This document shows, piece by piece, positions 22,516 through 34,413 of a stretch of DNA of 64,000 nucleotides. The stretch is from Piezodorus guildinii (Eukaryota; Arthropoda; Insecta; Hemiptera; Pentatomidae): assembly GCA_023052935.1 (NCBI GenBank), contig CM041294.1, positions 86,103,474-86,167,473 on the forward strand, read 5' to 3'. Below the pieces are notes generated by a model. It searched no databases and was not told the origin of the DNA. It was given only the letters and a program-made list of their open reading frames with translations. The translations under genes and the position numbers were made by a program. The number at the start of each line of letters is the position of its first letter. Positions within the stretch are counted from its first letter, which is position 1.

Positions 22516-23204
22516 TTTTTTATACGTGTATATAAAGTTTATTTATACTTTAATGGAAATTGATAGAACTGATTGTTGTTGGTTATAATTTCTGTAGTTA
22601 AATTATTTAATCTAAAGTAAATGTTCCAATCGAAACTCAATGTAAGTTGTTGAACTTGAAAGTATAAATATTATATATTCTGATATAAATATTTAAAAAA
22701 AAATAATTATTTGAAATATTTCCAACTACTTGTGATGATATTACATGGTAGGAGCTGAGTATAGAATATATTTTCCGTATAGGCAGTCGTATTTCTAGAT
22801 AATCCTCCCCTTCCAAATCCACAAGATCTCGAAACCCTTCCATTCTGGAATAGGGAATTCTTATTCCCTCAAAGATATTCCCTTCTTTTCCGATAGTTAG
22901 ATACGTAGCGATTCACTATCTTATATATATCTCCTTCCTTTAACGGATAATAAATACCGCAGGATATATATATAAATATCCTCAGGATTCTCCTCTGGCA
23001 AAGTTTCCTGCGGCCCCATTCTGAGGACATGGGCTATTCTTGTGTAGCAATATATTCTCAACCTTCTAGGAGCGGTTGCCCATTCTAAGATGCAGTAGTT
23101 CTCTATTGATTGAAAGAATTATTTAAACTTAGATATAGTTTGTTTTGGTTTATTATTTTCAATACCCTTTGTAATCAAACCAAAAAAAAAATTACCTCCC
23201 CCTA

Positions 23205-23970
23205 AAATTTGAGTGCTTACGTTTCAGCATACATAGTACCCGAATATCGAATAAAAACAATCCGTTTGTCCACCACACAGTGGACAAAATTCTGAAACTT
23301 GTCCATATTTAACCTTTGGTGTCCCAGATTAAGGAAAAACATATGAAAAAAACTATATAAACTAATTAATTTTTTGACACGATTGGCGAGCGCACAGTGG
23401 TCAAACATGTAATTTATTTGCTATAATCTAAAACTTCTCTACGTTTAACGTTTGAAGTCCCAGAATTCGGGAAAAATATACAAAAAATCTAATTATGGCT
23501 CGGAGTTGCTGAAACCTGCTCATAGATGTATTTTATATCATTTAGGAAACTCTTCAAATTATAGATTGTAAAACTTTTGATTCGGAGTGTATTATGATTC
23601 GCCGAAATCGCAAAATATCGCCAAAATTCTTTGTAATATTTAAAGACTAGGAGCATTGATAAAATAAATCCTTTTTTTAACTTGGGGGTTGCATATATTT
23701 TCGTTATTGCATAGGGGCATACATTTACAAATTGCTAAATTAACTCTACAGGTCGACTGCAATGTATATCAATAACGAGTTTGGAAATATAATGTCTTAC
23801 CTGTCTAAGCAATGTCCATTGTTAAATAAAACAAACATACTTTGCGGTATACACACCTTGAACACAATAAATGGCCATCGAATAAAGATAATCCCACTGT
23901 CAGTTATTAGGCACTAGTGCGAAAAGGAATTATTCACTCATTTACTTTTTATTTGTAAACACGATTTGGC
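23205..23970 (+). repeat. Family Z dispersed repeat, plus copy
   Basis: About 760 bp that matches, in reverse complement, 43740-44480. Blocks in common include cctttggtgtcccagatta, gtaaaacttttgattcggag and tgtcttacctgtctaagcaatg. Both copies have cacagtgg motifs near one end (23274). No coding capacity. Confidence 0.75.
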
Positions 23971-25474
23971 GGGAAATATTAATTAATAATATAAAGGTAA
24001 AGCAATGGATAATTCCAAACTTTTGTTCACCTAAATTGGTGATTTAGCCCAGTGTATTTTGGTAACTGTATTTGGTGATTTTGCGCCGTCAGCGATATTT
24101 CTCCTAAACTACTTGATCAATTTGTTTGAAATTCGTGATTTAATTCCATAACTCAGTTATTTTTTAACATAGAGAAAAGTATTATATGTGTTTCTTAACC
24201 TAAAATCTCCTTAATACGAGATTTTTGTTTTGCACGACATTTTGTTTTTGATCTAGACCGACTAAATATAAAATTAAAGATTTAATTAAACTAGAAGATT
24301 AAATATGATATTTAACTTTAACATAATTTAATATTTAACTCATTAAAAGTGTGAACCCTATTCACCTTACATTTTTTGGTTTAATAAAATTATCTTACAT
24401 CTGATAATAAAATTATATTACATTATAATAATAGTATCTCACATCTGATTGGAAAGGAAGCAGCGATTGAAAGAGGAGGGATTTAAATGGGGATTGTGAC
24501 GGATGTTTGACGGGAAAATATTCCTGGCCACAGTGAATCTGGCTTATAAGGAGCAATTTGTTTTCGGTTCAACGGGGAGGGGTATAGAGGTCATACAGAC
24601 GGAATCTTTTTTCCAGGGAATAGTTTGAGGATTTGAATTGCTGAAGACTGTAGATGTAAATGGGGGGTGGGAGTTAATGATTTGATAGAGGAAGAATCCA
24701 TGGAAATATTTTCATCGAATGGTGCGGGATAACTACTCATCTTTGAATTGGGTTACATACGTTATCCCACACAACTACTAAAATAGGCAATACCATTTAA
24801 AAATTAAAAAAAAAAACAAAAAAAACAATCAGCTTTATGCTAATGAATAGAAATCAACAATCGTTATCGACCAAGACAATTTAAATAACCTTTATTTTAT
24901 AAATATGCGTTGTTCTTCAATCTCCACACATACATAAAAATCAAAGTTCATAACATTGCTCTACTTGTTTTAAAATGTATACCATATATTACGATTCCAG
25001 AGTTTACGTTTTCGTGGCTGGTAGGTAACGCCCGAAACACTACGAAGGGTTATCATAAATATTTTGAAGTATTAAACCTCTGTATGATAATTCACAGTGT
25101 TTTCTGTAATAAATTAATATAAATCAACGCTTTGGGGAAGTTTTGTAATATGTAGGATAGACAAAGACCGAAGACTTCTGAACAAAAATTAAACTCCTCT
25201 CAAAGGTTGAAGTAGTAGTTTGATAGCCTCCAGTCCGGGCTCTAGTTTCTCAATAAAGGCCAGAGAAAACAATTCCTCTCTCTTAGCAGCTCTTTATCAA
25301 CGTCTAATATTACCGATGTAATAAAGTCCTGACGTATCTCATATAAGTTATTGACTTCGTCTTCAAACTGTATTAAATAAAATATAAAATCTGGAGCACG
25401 TAACACACAAGTTTCGCTTTCCTAATTTCTTTTCAATTATCCACAGAAATTTACAACTGTATTGATTTAATATA

Positions 25475-25665
25475 ACCAGTAAATGAGATAAATATTAAAA
25501 GAGATTATAGTTCTGCGAAGAAACTACCCATTGGTAGCATACCAATGCCTAATTTATGGTAAAAGGTCCCATGACCATCTTCTTTTAAGTCGACTCGGTT
25601 CATTGTAAAGGATAGATATGGAGGAGATAAGCGGATTTGTGTGGGCATAAAATTTATTTTTTATT
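25475..25665 (-). mobile_element. Jockey-like LINE 3' end, minus strand
   Basis: The short minus-strand 3' terminal segment (gaagaaactacccattggta..., catcttcttttaagtcg) resembles the 3' part of the adjacent copy at 25740-25860. It is a separate, older insertion or a duplicate. Confidence 0.6.
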
Positions 25666-26825
25666 TACATTCATATTTTATTGATTTTACAACTGTATTA
25701 ACATAAATACAATAAGTAAAACTGTTGAATTAGAATAAAGGGCGTGAAAGGCTTGTGAAGAAACTACCCGGCAGTAGAACTTCGATGTTCATTTAAGTAA
25801 GTAGATCCCGAGGCCATATTCTTTTCAATCGCCTCGGAGGGTTGTCAGGAATATGTGAGGTTGATAGGTTGCGGACAAGAGGGTTTATATGGGTGGGGAG
25901 TTTGGAATTAAAAGTGGTATATCTGGTACGAGAAAGGTCTACAACCAATGGGATATTAAAGTCGTTGTGGATGATTTTATTTGTGACGAAATAAGAAGCA
26001 TTTAGGATTTTGGATTGTAAGAATTGGATACGGGAGGAATTAGATGGCTTAGTTGAGCCCCAAAGTTCGATTCCATATGTCCAGATGGGTCTAATGACGG
26101 TAACATAAATGAGCTTTTTGTAATGAATTGGATGTTTTGAACGTTTGTCGTGTAAGTGTTGTAGTAATCGGCTGTTATGTGGGACTGAAGGGTTTGGGAT
26201 GCAGCGGTTGGATCATTATGAACGGATTACACACAAGTGTCATCCGCGTAAGTTGTGAGGACAGTGGTAGGATGGAGTGGAATATCAGCTGTATATACCA
26301 TATAAAGGATGGGACCTAAGATACTACCCTGAGGTACACCTGCAGACTGAGAAAATGTGGAAGAATAGGAAATATTATGATTTACTGTGAAGGTTCAATC
26401 AGTAAGGTAGGAACGGATTATCAGGAAGTATGTAGCGGGAAGGAATTTGCGCAGTTTAGAAAGAAGTCCTGGGTGCCAGACTCGGTCGAACGCTTGTTCC
26501 ACGTCGAGAAAAGCACCCTGGGCTCGGAATTTAAAATGAAAAGTGGTATATCTATTTCAGGCTAACTCTTCAACTAGTGGGGTATTTAGGTATTTATGGA
26601 TGATTTTATTAGTAACAAAGTAAGGAGCATTGAGGATTTTTCGTGATATACTGGTACCTTTTACCAAAAATTAAAAAAAAACTTAATTAAATATTTCTGA
26701 TTTATTCAATTGTCAAATTCTTTATAGTTTATATTTATAAAATGTTTATCTTTGATCAAAACGAGGAATGTCTAATCATTTAAAAACATACTTTAGAGGT
26801 GAAATTTTAAAAATTGTAAATTCTA
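25666..26825 (-). mobile_element. Jockey-like LINE, minus strand, with duplicated segment (copy A)
   Basis: The minus-strand LINE covers the RT and C-terminal part: the YADD box is encoded at 26239-26250 (complement), with FLDVEQAFDRVWHPGLL from about 26520. From 26055 to 26825 it is repeated as copy B (26848-27840). Copy A lacks ~224 bp present in copy B, at the junction near 26172. Confidence 0.8.
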
Positions 26826-26847
26826 ACGATTTTATGCAAACACTTTT

Positions 26848-27840
26848 GAGCCCCAAAGTTCGATTCCATATGTCCAGATGGGTCTAATGACGGTAACATA
26901 AATGAGCATTTTGTAATGAATTGGATGTTTTGAACGTTTGTCGTGTAAATGTTGTAGTAATCGGTATCTACGGGCAGTCCCTTGTTTTAGTCTCGTGTGA
27001 GGATTCCATGTAAGACGTTTGTTAAGATGGAGTCCTAGATAACGAATTGGTTCAACGGGTATGAGTGGGGTATTATTAAAGGATACATCGGGGCAGGAGG
27101 TCATCGGTTTGCGAAGAAGAGTAATGGTAATTTGGTGGGATTTTTAGGATTTATTTTAATCCTCCAGTTCTGACACCATTTCTCAATGGCTGTGGTGTGG
27201 GACTGAAGGGTTTGGGATGCAGCGGTTGGATCATTATGGACGGATAACACACAAGTGTCATCCGCGTAAGTTGTGAGGACACTGGTAGGATGGAGTGGAA
27301 TATCAGCTGTATATACCGTATAAAGGATGGGACCTAAGATACTACCCTGAGGTACACCTGCAGGCTGAGAAAATGTGGAAGAATAGGAAATATTATGATT
27401 TACTGTGAAGGTTCAATCAGTAAGGTAGGAACGGATTATCAGGAAGTATGTAGCGGAAGGAATTTGCGCAGTTTAGAAAGAAGTCCTGGGTGCCAGACTC
27501 GGTCAAACGCTTGTTCCACGTCGAGAAAAGCACCCTGGGCACGGAATTTAAAATGAAAAGTGGTATATCTATTTCAGGCTAACTCTTCAACTAGTGGGGT
27601 ATTTAGGTATTTATGGATGATTTTATTAGTAACAAAGTAAGGAGCATTGAGGATTTTTCGTGATATACTGGTACCTTTTACCAAAAATTAAAAAAAAACC
27701 TTAATTAAATATTTCTGATTTATTCAATTGTCAAATTCTTTCATAGTTTATATTTATAAAATGTTTATCTTTGATCAAAACGAGGAATGTCCAATCATTT
27801 AAAAACATACTTTAGAGTGAAAATTTAAAAATTTTAACAC
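26848..27840 (-). mobile_element. Jockey-like LINE RT segment, minus strand (copy B)
   Basis: On the minus strand it encodes FLDVEQAFDRVWHPGLLSKL, PQGSILGPILYTVYTADIP, the catalytic YADD (complement of 27257-27268) and the region ISFN...EPIRYLGLHLNKRLTW to WTYGIELWGS. These are RT motifs A, B and C in order, with frame breaks. This is the best-preserved Jockey RT in the window. The flank after the LINE (27660-27840) is also shared with copy A. Confidence 0.85.
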
Positions 27841-28059
27841 TTATATCGATCCAGAGAAAACATAGAAATAGTTTTAACTATTACGGAAGAAATTAATATG
27901 TTACAATAACTTCTTTTTGAAATCCAACTCTACAAGGTTGATAATAGTACAGACCTTATATATTTTTTTCTATTAATGTTGTTCATTACAAGTACTTGTA
28001 AGTATTATTTTCTGGCTTAGCTGAAGTTTTAAATTTTGGATTTTATTGTCGAATACATA

Positions 28060-28300
28060 TATACCATGTCGTCATTTAATGATATTTTTATTTCCGAAAA
28101 AGAAAATCCGCTTCACAGGGGGTTAACGAAATTTGTAATGTGTATAGCTCTGATGGTTAGGAAAAAGCAGATTCCGTAAATGGTTTGTTCGGTTCAGAAC
28201 TGAACCTTTTGACTTGTAAGCTGCAATGTGCTCGGGTCGCCCTTCTACCTGATGATGACCAATTTTCAAAAAGTAACATGTAATAGATCGGTAATGGTCT
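28060..28300 (+). repeat. Family Y dispersed repeat
   Basis: Shares gtcatttaatgat and ccgaaaaagaaaatc-type blocks with 58970-59060 (same strand) and with 49900-50120 (inverted; gaacc...aaattggtcatcatc). No ORF; class unknown. Confidence 0.6.
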
Positions 28301-29654
28301 TATATAATTGAGTAAAAATATTCACAAGAATCTGAAGTTTTGATTGAAAGCACCGGCAAAAACGGCACAGCCCTATTTTAGGACCCAATACATGTAAACG
28401 GGAGGGTGTATCTGAGGTGTGAACATTACGAGGTGGGATTTCTTAATTTTATTTTCTAATGTTTGTATAGTATGTTATTTTCTACATGAAAAGCGTTAAT
28501 GTTAATCAAGTATTGTTTAACACAAACTGGAAAACACGAATAAAAATGTGTTATTTTCATTGCCAGACATTACACCGAACCTCTAGTCATATCAGAAGCA
28601 GTTGTGGATTCTTTCAAAATATATCTAGATTGAAAAGACCTCTGGACCTGGCTTTCATTTGTTAGGAAGGAGATCTGGTAACTTTCTTAAGCTGGAGATA
28701 TCCTTTGATAAACTGTGTAAGGGAAAGGAGATGCTGATAGATGAGAGAGCACTATTCACCCCCTAATTGGCAGGACTCTAATCCTCGCTAAGGATAATCA
28801 TCCTTTCTTTTCCTCTCTTCCTCCTCAGCTTCTCCCCTCCTTGGGCGATAATAATCCCGAAGAATCTGGATTTACTGGCAGTATACCAGTAAAAAATCTT
28901 TTCATATAACCGAATGTATTATCTAATTCAATCAATGAATTTTTTTTTTACTTAAAAAAAAAAAACAGACCTCTACTACCCATGAAGTCTTGGATTCAGT
29001 ACTGTACCGAGTTTCTCGAGGAAAAGGATGTGACTTGTTGAACCGCTAGATGTTTTCCCCAATTTTTGGATACCCACTTTTTAGAACCCGGCTGATCCAT
29101 AGGAGGATCTCCCTACCCTAAATAAGAACTCTATCACAACTTGATCCGAACCGTGAAAGGAGATTAGTTGTCCTATACACTTATACTGTATTATGTTATT
29201 GATTTTTGAAAACTGAATACTATACCTAGGCATTTCATTATTTACTTATTAATTTTAATTAATATACGACTTACTTTATACTTCTAATTTACTTTTCATT
29301 ATCTATATTATTCATTTTATTATAGGTTTCTTAATAATTTTGATCCATATTTTTCTTAACTTTACGATTATATCTTCTTTTTCCCAACGTTTCGGCACTT
29401 GGCCAGTAACCATTAATGTGCTCAATTTACACGCTTGCATATATATACATATATATATTTATAGATCTGATATTTGCTATCTTTACTTTATTTCAATTTA
29501 TCTTTATATATTCATGTACTTTTCTCTTAAATGTATTCAATTATATTGGTATTGATCATATCGATTTATTAGCTTATTGCATTACCTCATTTTATTTTTG
29601 ATCCTTGTGTTTTCTCTACTTTGTAACCTGTATTGTTTACTCTGTTATTTTTTT

Positions 29655-29860
29655 TTTTATTGATATAACGTTACATTACTAATCGGATGATCCTCCAGTG
29701 GTAGTTCCCAATTTTCCCTATCTCTATTTGGTTATGATAGGGATCTTTTTAAAAGAATTTTACTCTATTTTAAAAATCCTTGGGCCATTTGTCGGGTCTG
29801 ACCACGAGAAGGCTGTTATGCTAACCACTACACCGAAGGTTACCTCTTATTCTGTTAATT
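29655..29860 (-). mobile_element. SINE family A, degenerate, minus strand
   Basis: Recognisable as the minus-strand order of family A: ttattgatataacgt..., gatcctccagtggtagttcc, gatagggatctttt and ggctgttatgctaaccacta near the head. Many substitutions indicate an old copy. Confidence 0.6.
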
Positions 29861-30052
29861 TTTTATGGTCAATTATTTATCGAATACCTACATTCTATCT
29901 AACTTTTTATTTTTCGTCCTAATAAGAATAAATAACGTGGGTCTAAACGTTGGTTAATAATTAGTTTTAACCTATTTTATAATTATTATTGTCTGGAACC
30001 TGAACCAAATCATCCTTCATATTTTTCTTTTACTTTAAAAAAAAATATTTTC

Positions 30053-30255
30053 TCATCCTCACATATTCCTGACAACCCTCCTAGGTGATTGAAAAGAAGA
30101 TGGCCTCGGGATCTACTTACTTAAATAAACATCGATGTTCTACCGCTGGATAGTTTCTTCACGAGCCTTTTCAAGCCCTTTATTATAATTCAACACTTGT
30201 AGTATTTATGATAATATAGAGTTGTAAAATTCAATAAAATATAATTACATAAAAA
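30053..30255 (+). mobile_element. Jockey-like LINE 3' terminus
   Basis: Short 3' end only: cctgacaaccctcctaggtg, then gaaaagaagatggcctcggg and a 3' UTR with ttgtaaaattcaataaaat before an A-run at 30251. It is equivalent to 21680-21850. Confidence 0.7.
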
Positions 30256-30954
30256 AAAACTTTTTTTTTATTTTATTAAAAATAATCACACTTTTTTCCT
30301 TCTGCTGCTATCGTGATATTACTTACAGAATTGAGATTCTCAACATGTAGTCAAAAAATCTAGCCTTTAGACAAAAACCTTATCTTCAACAAAGTTTTAG
30401 CTTCGTATATTCCAAATATTTTCTTGTATAAAATGTATTTGAAAGATCGCTGTAAAGCAAAACAAAAGACTGGGAAGCCGTTTGTTATCCTAGCGATAGA
30501 AATAACAAAGACGAAAGAGCGCCCTATGTTAATTATCCCCCTGGAATCGCTACAAAAGGGACGATTCCCTCTTCTTGCAGGCTCCCCAGACGATCCTGGT
30601 TCATTTGTCGGCCGACGATAAAGGATACGGACAAAGACTGGAGGGCCGGCTATAAATCTCCTCTTCTTCTTTCCAGGACTCGTCCTTCTCCTCTCTTTGT
30701 GCCCTTCTCATATTTTAATCCGAGAGGACTTTTTATAAATCGTATGCACAATATGCTAAAAACTTTTTAGTTAAGTTTAGATTTAGGTTTTCTCAATGGT
30801 TTTAACATTGTAGTTTGTTTTTTAAATGATAATTCTGTCTCCTAATTTGTTCATCACTCTAGATTCTCATATCATGTTAAAATAAAGAAATAAAAAAAGG
30901 TCAAAGAATTAATTGCCTTGAGTTTCGATAGCACTCGTGTGTTTTGTTAAATCG

Positions 30955-31450
30955 CCTTACTTTGAATCATGACAAACGATCAAAACACCTTATTTACCAC
31001 AAAAAAATGATTTATATAACCGTTCTTAGACCAATTTGGGCATATGGTATAGAGCTATGGGGCTCTACTAAACCATCAAAATCCTCCCGCAATCAATCCT
31101 TGTAATCCTTGAAAAATCCTAAATGTTCCTTCTTTTGTTACTAATAAAATCATCCATAGAGACCTCAATATGCCACTAGTTACAGACTTAGTCCAAGATC
31201 GATAAAGCTCCTTTCATTCCAAACTACCAGCCTACACAAATCCGCTTGTCCGTAACCTCACGTCTACATCTATACCTGATAATCCTCCGAGGCGCCTGAA
31301 AATACGATGGCCTTGAGGCCTGCTAATAAAATAAACATTACAGTGTTACTTAAAAGAATGATTGAAGTATTACAACTGTGTTTCTTCCTTTTACTTATTT
31401 TTATATTATATTAACAGTTGTAAAAATTAATAAAAATATATTTAAAAAAA
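30955..31450 (+). mobile_element. Jockey-like LINE C-terminal fragment and 3' UTR
   Basis: A degraded frame shows RPIWAYGIELWGSTKPSK, then sequence for the LNVP...VTNKIIHRDLN region, ...PDNPPRRLKIRWP, and the shared 3' UTR with cagttgtaaaaattaataaa and an A-run at about 31441. Confidence 0.78.
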
Positions 31451-31599
31451 ATTATAATCCAAACTTAATCTTATAAATTTTTTTTCATTTATTTCTATGT
31501 GTTTTTCTTTAATTTTCAATATTTAATATTATTTTTTTAAAACTTGGGTTTATGTTTGATTGTGGAAACTTTTTTTTTTACTGACTGATGCTATTTTTA

Positions 31600-31680
31600 A
31601 GACCACGACTGAACATATCCGTTGTTCTTAAGGGACCCTGTCCCGGAATAAAAATTATTTTCTATTCTATTCTATATCAC
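31600..31680 (+). mobile_element. LINE 3' tail (ctattctatt type)
   Basis: The short segment ggaccctgtcccggaataaa followed by ttattttctattctattcta resembles the 3' end of the LINE at 19389-20273. Only the tail is present. Confidence 0.5.
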
Positions 31681-31945
31681 AATTTCTTCTTCATTGGAGT
31701 CAAATAAAACAGTAAATGTCGAGAATGAAGAAGAGAAAACACTAAAAAGGACTTTATTGGGAGAAGTGAGACAGAAGTTGCGTAATTCAGAGCTCGCTCC
31801 TCTCAAAGTCCCCGCCACGTTTCTTTTCATTTAATTAAAAACAAAACTTCATCAGCCCTTTCTCCTTTTATTTATCTCTCCTTCTTTCGGATCCTTTTGC
31901 TGCGGAGGGACAGGATTAATTCGATACCCTTCATTTCTGTTCCAG

Positions 31946-32017
31946 CTTAAGGCTTTTTACGTGGATCTTCTGGTGCCTTTGGAAACCAACCTGGAAAAGG
32001 ACACCAAAGTCGTTCAG
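31946..32017 (+). CDS. IRSp53: IRSp53/BAIAP2 homologue, exon 2 of window (I-BAR domain)
   Basis: A 72-bp, phase 0-0 exon between ttctgttccag and gtgagt. It encodes 24 residues starting LKAFYVDLLVPLETNLEKD, equivalent to the IMD segment LKSFHNELLTQLEQ of IRSp53. It is clearly richer in G and C than the surrounding AT-rich intron and has a strong pyrimidine tract. It continues the amphipathic helix of the previous exon without a frame break. The flanking introns are 16.0 and 16.3 kb and full of mobile elements. Confidence 0.88.
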
Positions 32018-32632
32018 GTGAGTTAAATCTTCACTCATTTAATATAATTTGTAAATATTCTAAAACTATTTGTGAAGAAACTGCGATATTTTTTATTCTT
32101 TTCATTGATTAAATGTTCTACTATTTGTTTAAAAGTCTGTTAAGCCCAATCTTAAATCAACGAATTTAGAATCTTTCTTTGTATGTCTACAAAACAAAAA
32201 ACTTAATAAAAAAAAAATGAAAATGAATATGTTCATTATTTCACCGGGTTTTTGCAAGAAGTCTGATTAATAATTACTATCAAAATTTAAAATAATTAAG
32301 ATAATGCTAAAGTAAATATCTAATGCGCGAAACACACGACCTTCACTTATCTCTGTTGTTAAAAGTTAATTTCACAACTTTGAAATAAAGAATGAGTTTG
32401 AAAAAAGGTTACAGAACTACATTGAGTTAAGATAGAAACATGTGTTTCGGTAAATAAATTACTCGATAATTTCTAATATCTAGAATAATCATATACAACA
32501 GTATATTATTTTTTTTTTATTAGTTTTCTAATTAAAAATTACTTTTAAAAAAATGTTTTGTTTTTGTGTGTGTTTTTTAGTTTAGTTGAATATTAAATTC
32601 GTTGGAATTGTGTATTTACATGTTTATTATCA

Positions 32633-32922
32633 AGTCACGCCACCATGAGGCCATAGTGCACCTGCAGATCACACCATATTCCTTGAATCTTATTCAGCAG
32701 TCCTATTAACCTTTATATACCCTGTCCCTTCTCCCAGGGATCACTCACTCTCTTCAAGTCCTCGCAGTAATTACGGTACGTAATCTATGTCAGACCTAGT
32801 ATAGCCATATTGTTATTATCAAGATTGTCATTATTGTCTTTTAAAGTGTTATTATCGATATTTTGTAACTTTTGAATAAATAAAATATTTTTTTTACAAT
32901 AACGAGTACGAACACCAAAATT
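32633..32922 (+). repeat. 5' LTR of errantivirus
   Basis: Starts agtcacgccaccatgagg and ends aacaccaaaatt. Contains a TATA-like ctttatatac (32711-32720), an initiator-like tcactcactc about 30 bp later and aataaa at 32875 for 3' processing. Boundaries are uncertain by one base. Confidence 0.93.
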
Positions 32923-32939
32923 GGCGCCCAAACAGGGAC
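32922..32939 (+). other. Primer-binding site of errantivirus (tRNA-Lys type)
   Basis: tggcgcccaaacagggac directly follows the LTR. It differs at one position from the classical retroviral Lys-tRNA site as I recall it. Confidence 0.85.
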
Positions 32940-33251
32940 TGCATATTTTTATCGCAGTTTTAAGAACCGAGTTTCCGCAGATCCGAACTTTTTCCGCAAA
33001 TCCAGAATTAGGACTACCGCCTAGGATTCCTCACCTGTGAAGACTCAAGATTTTGGCTTACCTACCGAGGACTACCAACTTCGAGATCTTCAGATTCTGG
33101 ACGAGTTCACTCACCCCGAGCATCTCGCAACGCAGGCAAAGTCTCTTATCTGCACTCAACCTTGGCCGGACTTCACTGTCGTCAGGTATCAAGCTCAAGG
33201 ACAGATCTTCACACCCCGTCGAAGATTATTTTGACAGCGTACTCAATTTTT

Positions 33252-33257
33252 GTAAGT
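33252..33257 (+). promoter_or_regulatory. Candidate splice donor for env mRNA
   Basis: gtaagt lies in the 5' leader 94 bp before the Gag ATG. It is a strong consensus donor where retroviruses place the major splice donor. Use is inferred only. Confidence 0.4.
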
Positions 33258-33345
33258 TAATTTCCTTTACTATTGTAATTTTATGTCTGATGATTATTTA
33301 AATTCTTTAATCCTGCGAGTAAATAATTTAACATTAACTACAAAT

Positions 33346-34413
33346 ATGGCAAGCTTTCAAATTAAATCGGCAGACTACGATCATATCCCTAATTTTAATG
33401 GAAATCCACACAATCTGTTAAAATTCGTGACAGTTTGTAGACAAGTTTACCAAATCGTGTGTAAACCGGACAACTCGTTTAAGGAACTAAACGAACAAAG
33501 ATTATTAAGTAAACTTTTAGCAAAACTTACGGATGAAGCTGATTATATAAATACAACGTGCGAATTTAGTCGTGTTGAAGAATTACTAAATTATCTCGAA
33601 AGAACCTTCAGAGACAGCCGCTCAATTGAACAATTATCGCATGAATTATTTAATAACAAAATACATCATAAGGAACACCCTCTTGATTTCCTTCAAAGAA
33701 TTGATAAGATCCGCACTTTAATAATTTCTAAACATCGGATAGAAAACACACCAAATAGAGAAACAATTATTAGCGCATTAGAGAAAAGTATTCTTTATTT
33801 TTTTTACACTAACATGCCCCTTCACATAAGAACATATCTTATGACTAAAGCAGAAAAGTTAAGAACATTAGATGATTTGAGAAATTTAATTCAGAATGAG
33901 AACCATCTACTCTTCGATGACCTCATAAATTCGGGAAATATGAGAAGACCCGGAGAACATGATTACAAAAGAGGCTTCGACCATAAGAAAAAGTTCGATA
34001 AAAAACATCACAAACGATTTAATAATTGGCAAAATCCCAATAACCCGTATAACCCACATAATCAAAGACAAGAGCATCAATATCGACAACAAGAACCTCC
34101 ACAAGACTACCGGCAGAATAATAATAATAATAATTATTACCAACAATGGCCCCGTCAAGAACAACAAAGGTATTTCAACGGTTCAGGTCGATACCGGAAT
34201 CAAAATTATAATAATAATAAGAAAGATGAAAATCCAACTGTATCCATGAGAACAGTTAGCGCATTCGGGAATAAACCGAAACAGCCTAATTTCCAAATTC
34301 AGCAAGAAGACCCGAAAGACCAAGAAATCAGAGAATTAAGAGAGAAATTAGAAAAATTAGATCCAAATAATTCTTTTTTAGAGAAAGGCCCGCCAGACAA
34401 TCAAAACACATAA
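33346..34413 (+). CDS. gag: Errantivirus Gag
   Basis: A 355-residue structural protein. The ATG at 33346 is chosen over the in-frame one at 33283 because it has a better context (atATGg) and because the Gag of the element at 8166 starts at the same alignment point, with an F(D/N)G(K/N)PH motif just after. The N-terminal ~200 residues are helical (capsid-like). From ~215 the protein is Arg/Gln/Asn/Tyr-rich (RQEHQYRQQEPPQDYRQ), a basic nucleic-acid-binding tail without a CCHC knuckle, as is normal in errantiviruses. It forms the particle that packages element RNA. The last 43 bases overlap pol in the -1 frame. Confidence 0.9.
   Translation: MASFQIKSADYDHIPNFNGNPHNLLKFVTVCRQVYQIVCKPDNSFKELNEQRLLSKLLAKLTDEADYINTTCEFSRVEELLNYLERTFRDSRSIEQLSHELFNNKIHHKEHPLDFLQRIDKIRTLIISKHRIENTPNRETIISALEKSILYFFYTNMPLHIRTYLMTKAEKLRTLDDLRNLIQNENHLLFDDLINSGNMRRPGEHDYKRGFDHKKKFDKKHHKRFNNWQNPNNPYNPHNQRQEHQYRQQEPPQDYRQNNNNNNYYQQWPRQEQQRYFNGSGRYRNQNYNNNKKDENPTVSMRTVSAFGNKPKQPNFQIQQEDPKDQEIRELREKLEKLDPNNSFLEKGPPDNQNT

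Larger units (their letters stand above)
15957..31945 (+). other. IRSp53 intron, 15,989 bp, and its unassigned stretches
   Basis: The gtaagt donor and ttccag acceptor delimit it. Outside the repeats listed separately I see no gene in 15957-16376, 17270-18210, 18580-18870, 20700-21340, 22520-23200, 23970-25470, 28300-29650, 29930-30050, 30255-30955 and 31450-31945. GC-richer anonymous blocks lie at 17640-17880, 22730-23100, 24440-24760, 28640-28900, 30440-30720 and 31720-31940. They contain only short, unconvincing ORFs. Confidence 0.7.

Noticed and set aside
24440..24760. Possible coding block on the minus strand
   Set aside because: The composition suggested LINE coding sequence, but the frame has early stops and I could not match it to a known domain.
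30424..30621. 65-codon ORF in a GC-richer block
   Set aside because: No recognised motif, no splice context in frame with IRSp53 exons, and flanking sequence is anonymous. Treated as chance.
33283..33345. Gag start at 33283
   Set aside because: Poor ATG context, and alignment with the Gag at 8166 puts the natural N-terminus at 33346.
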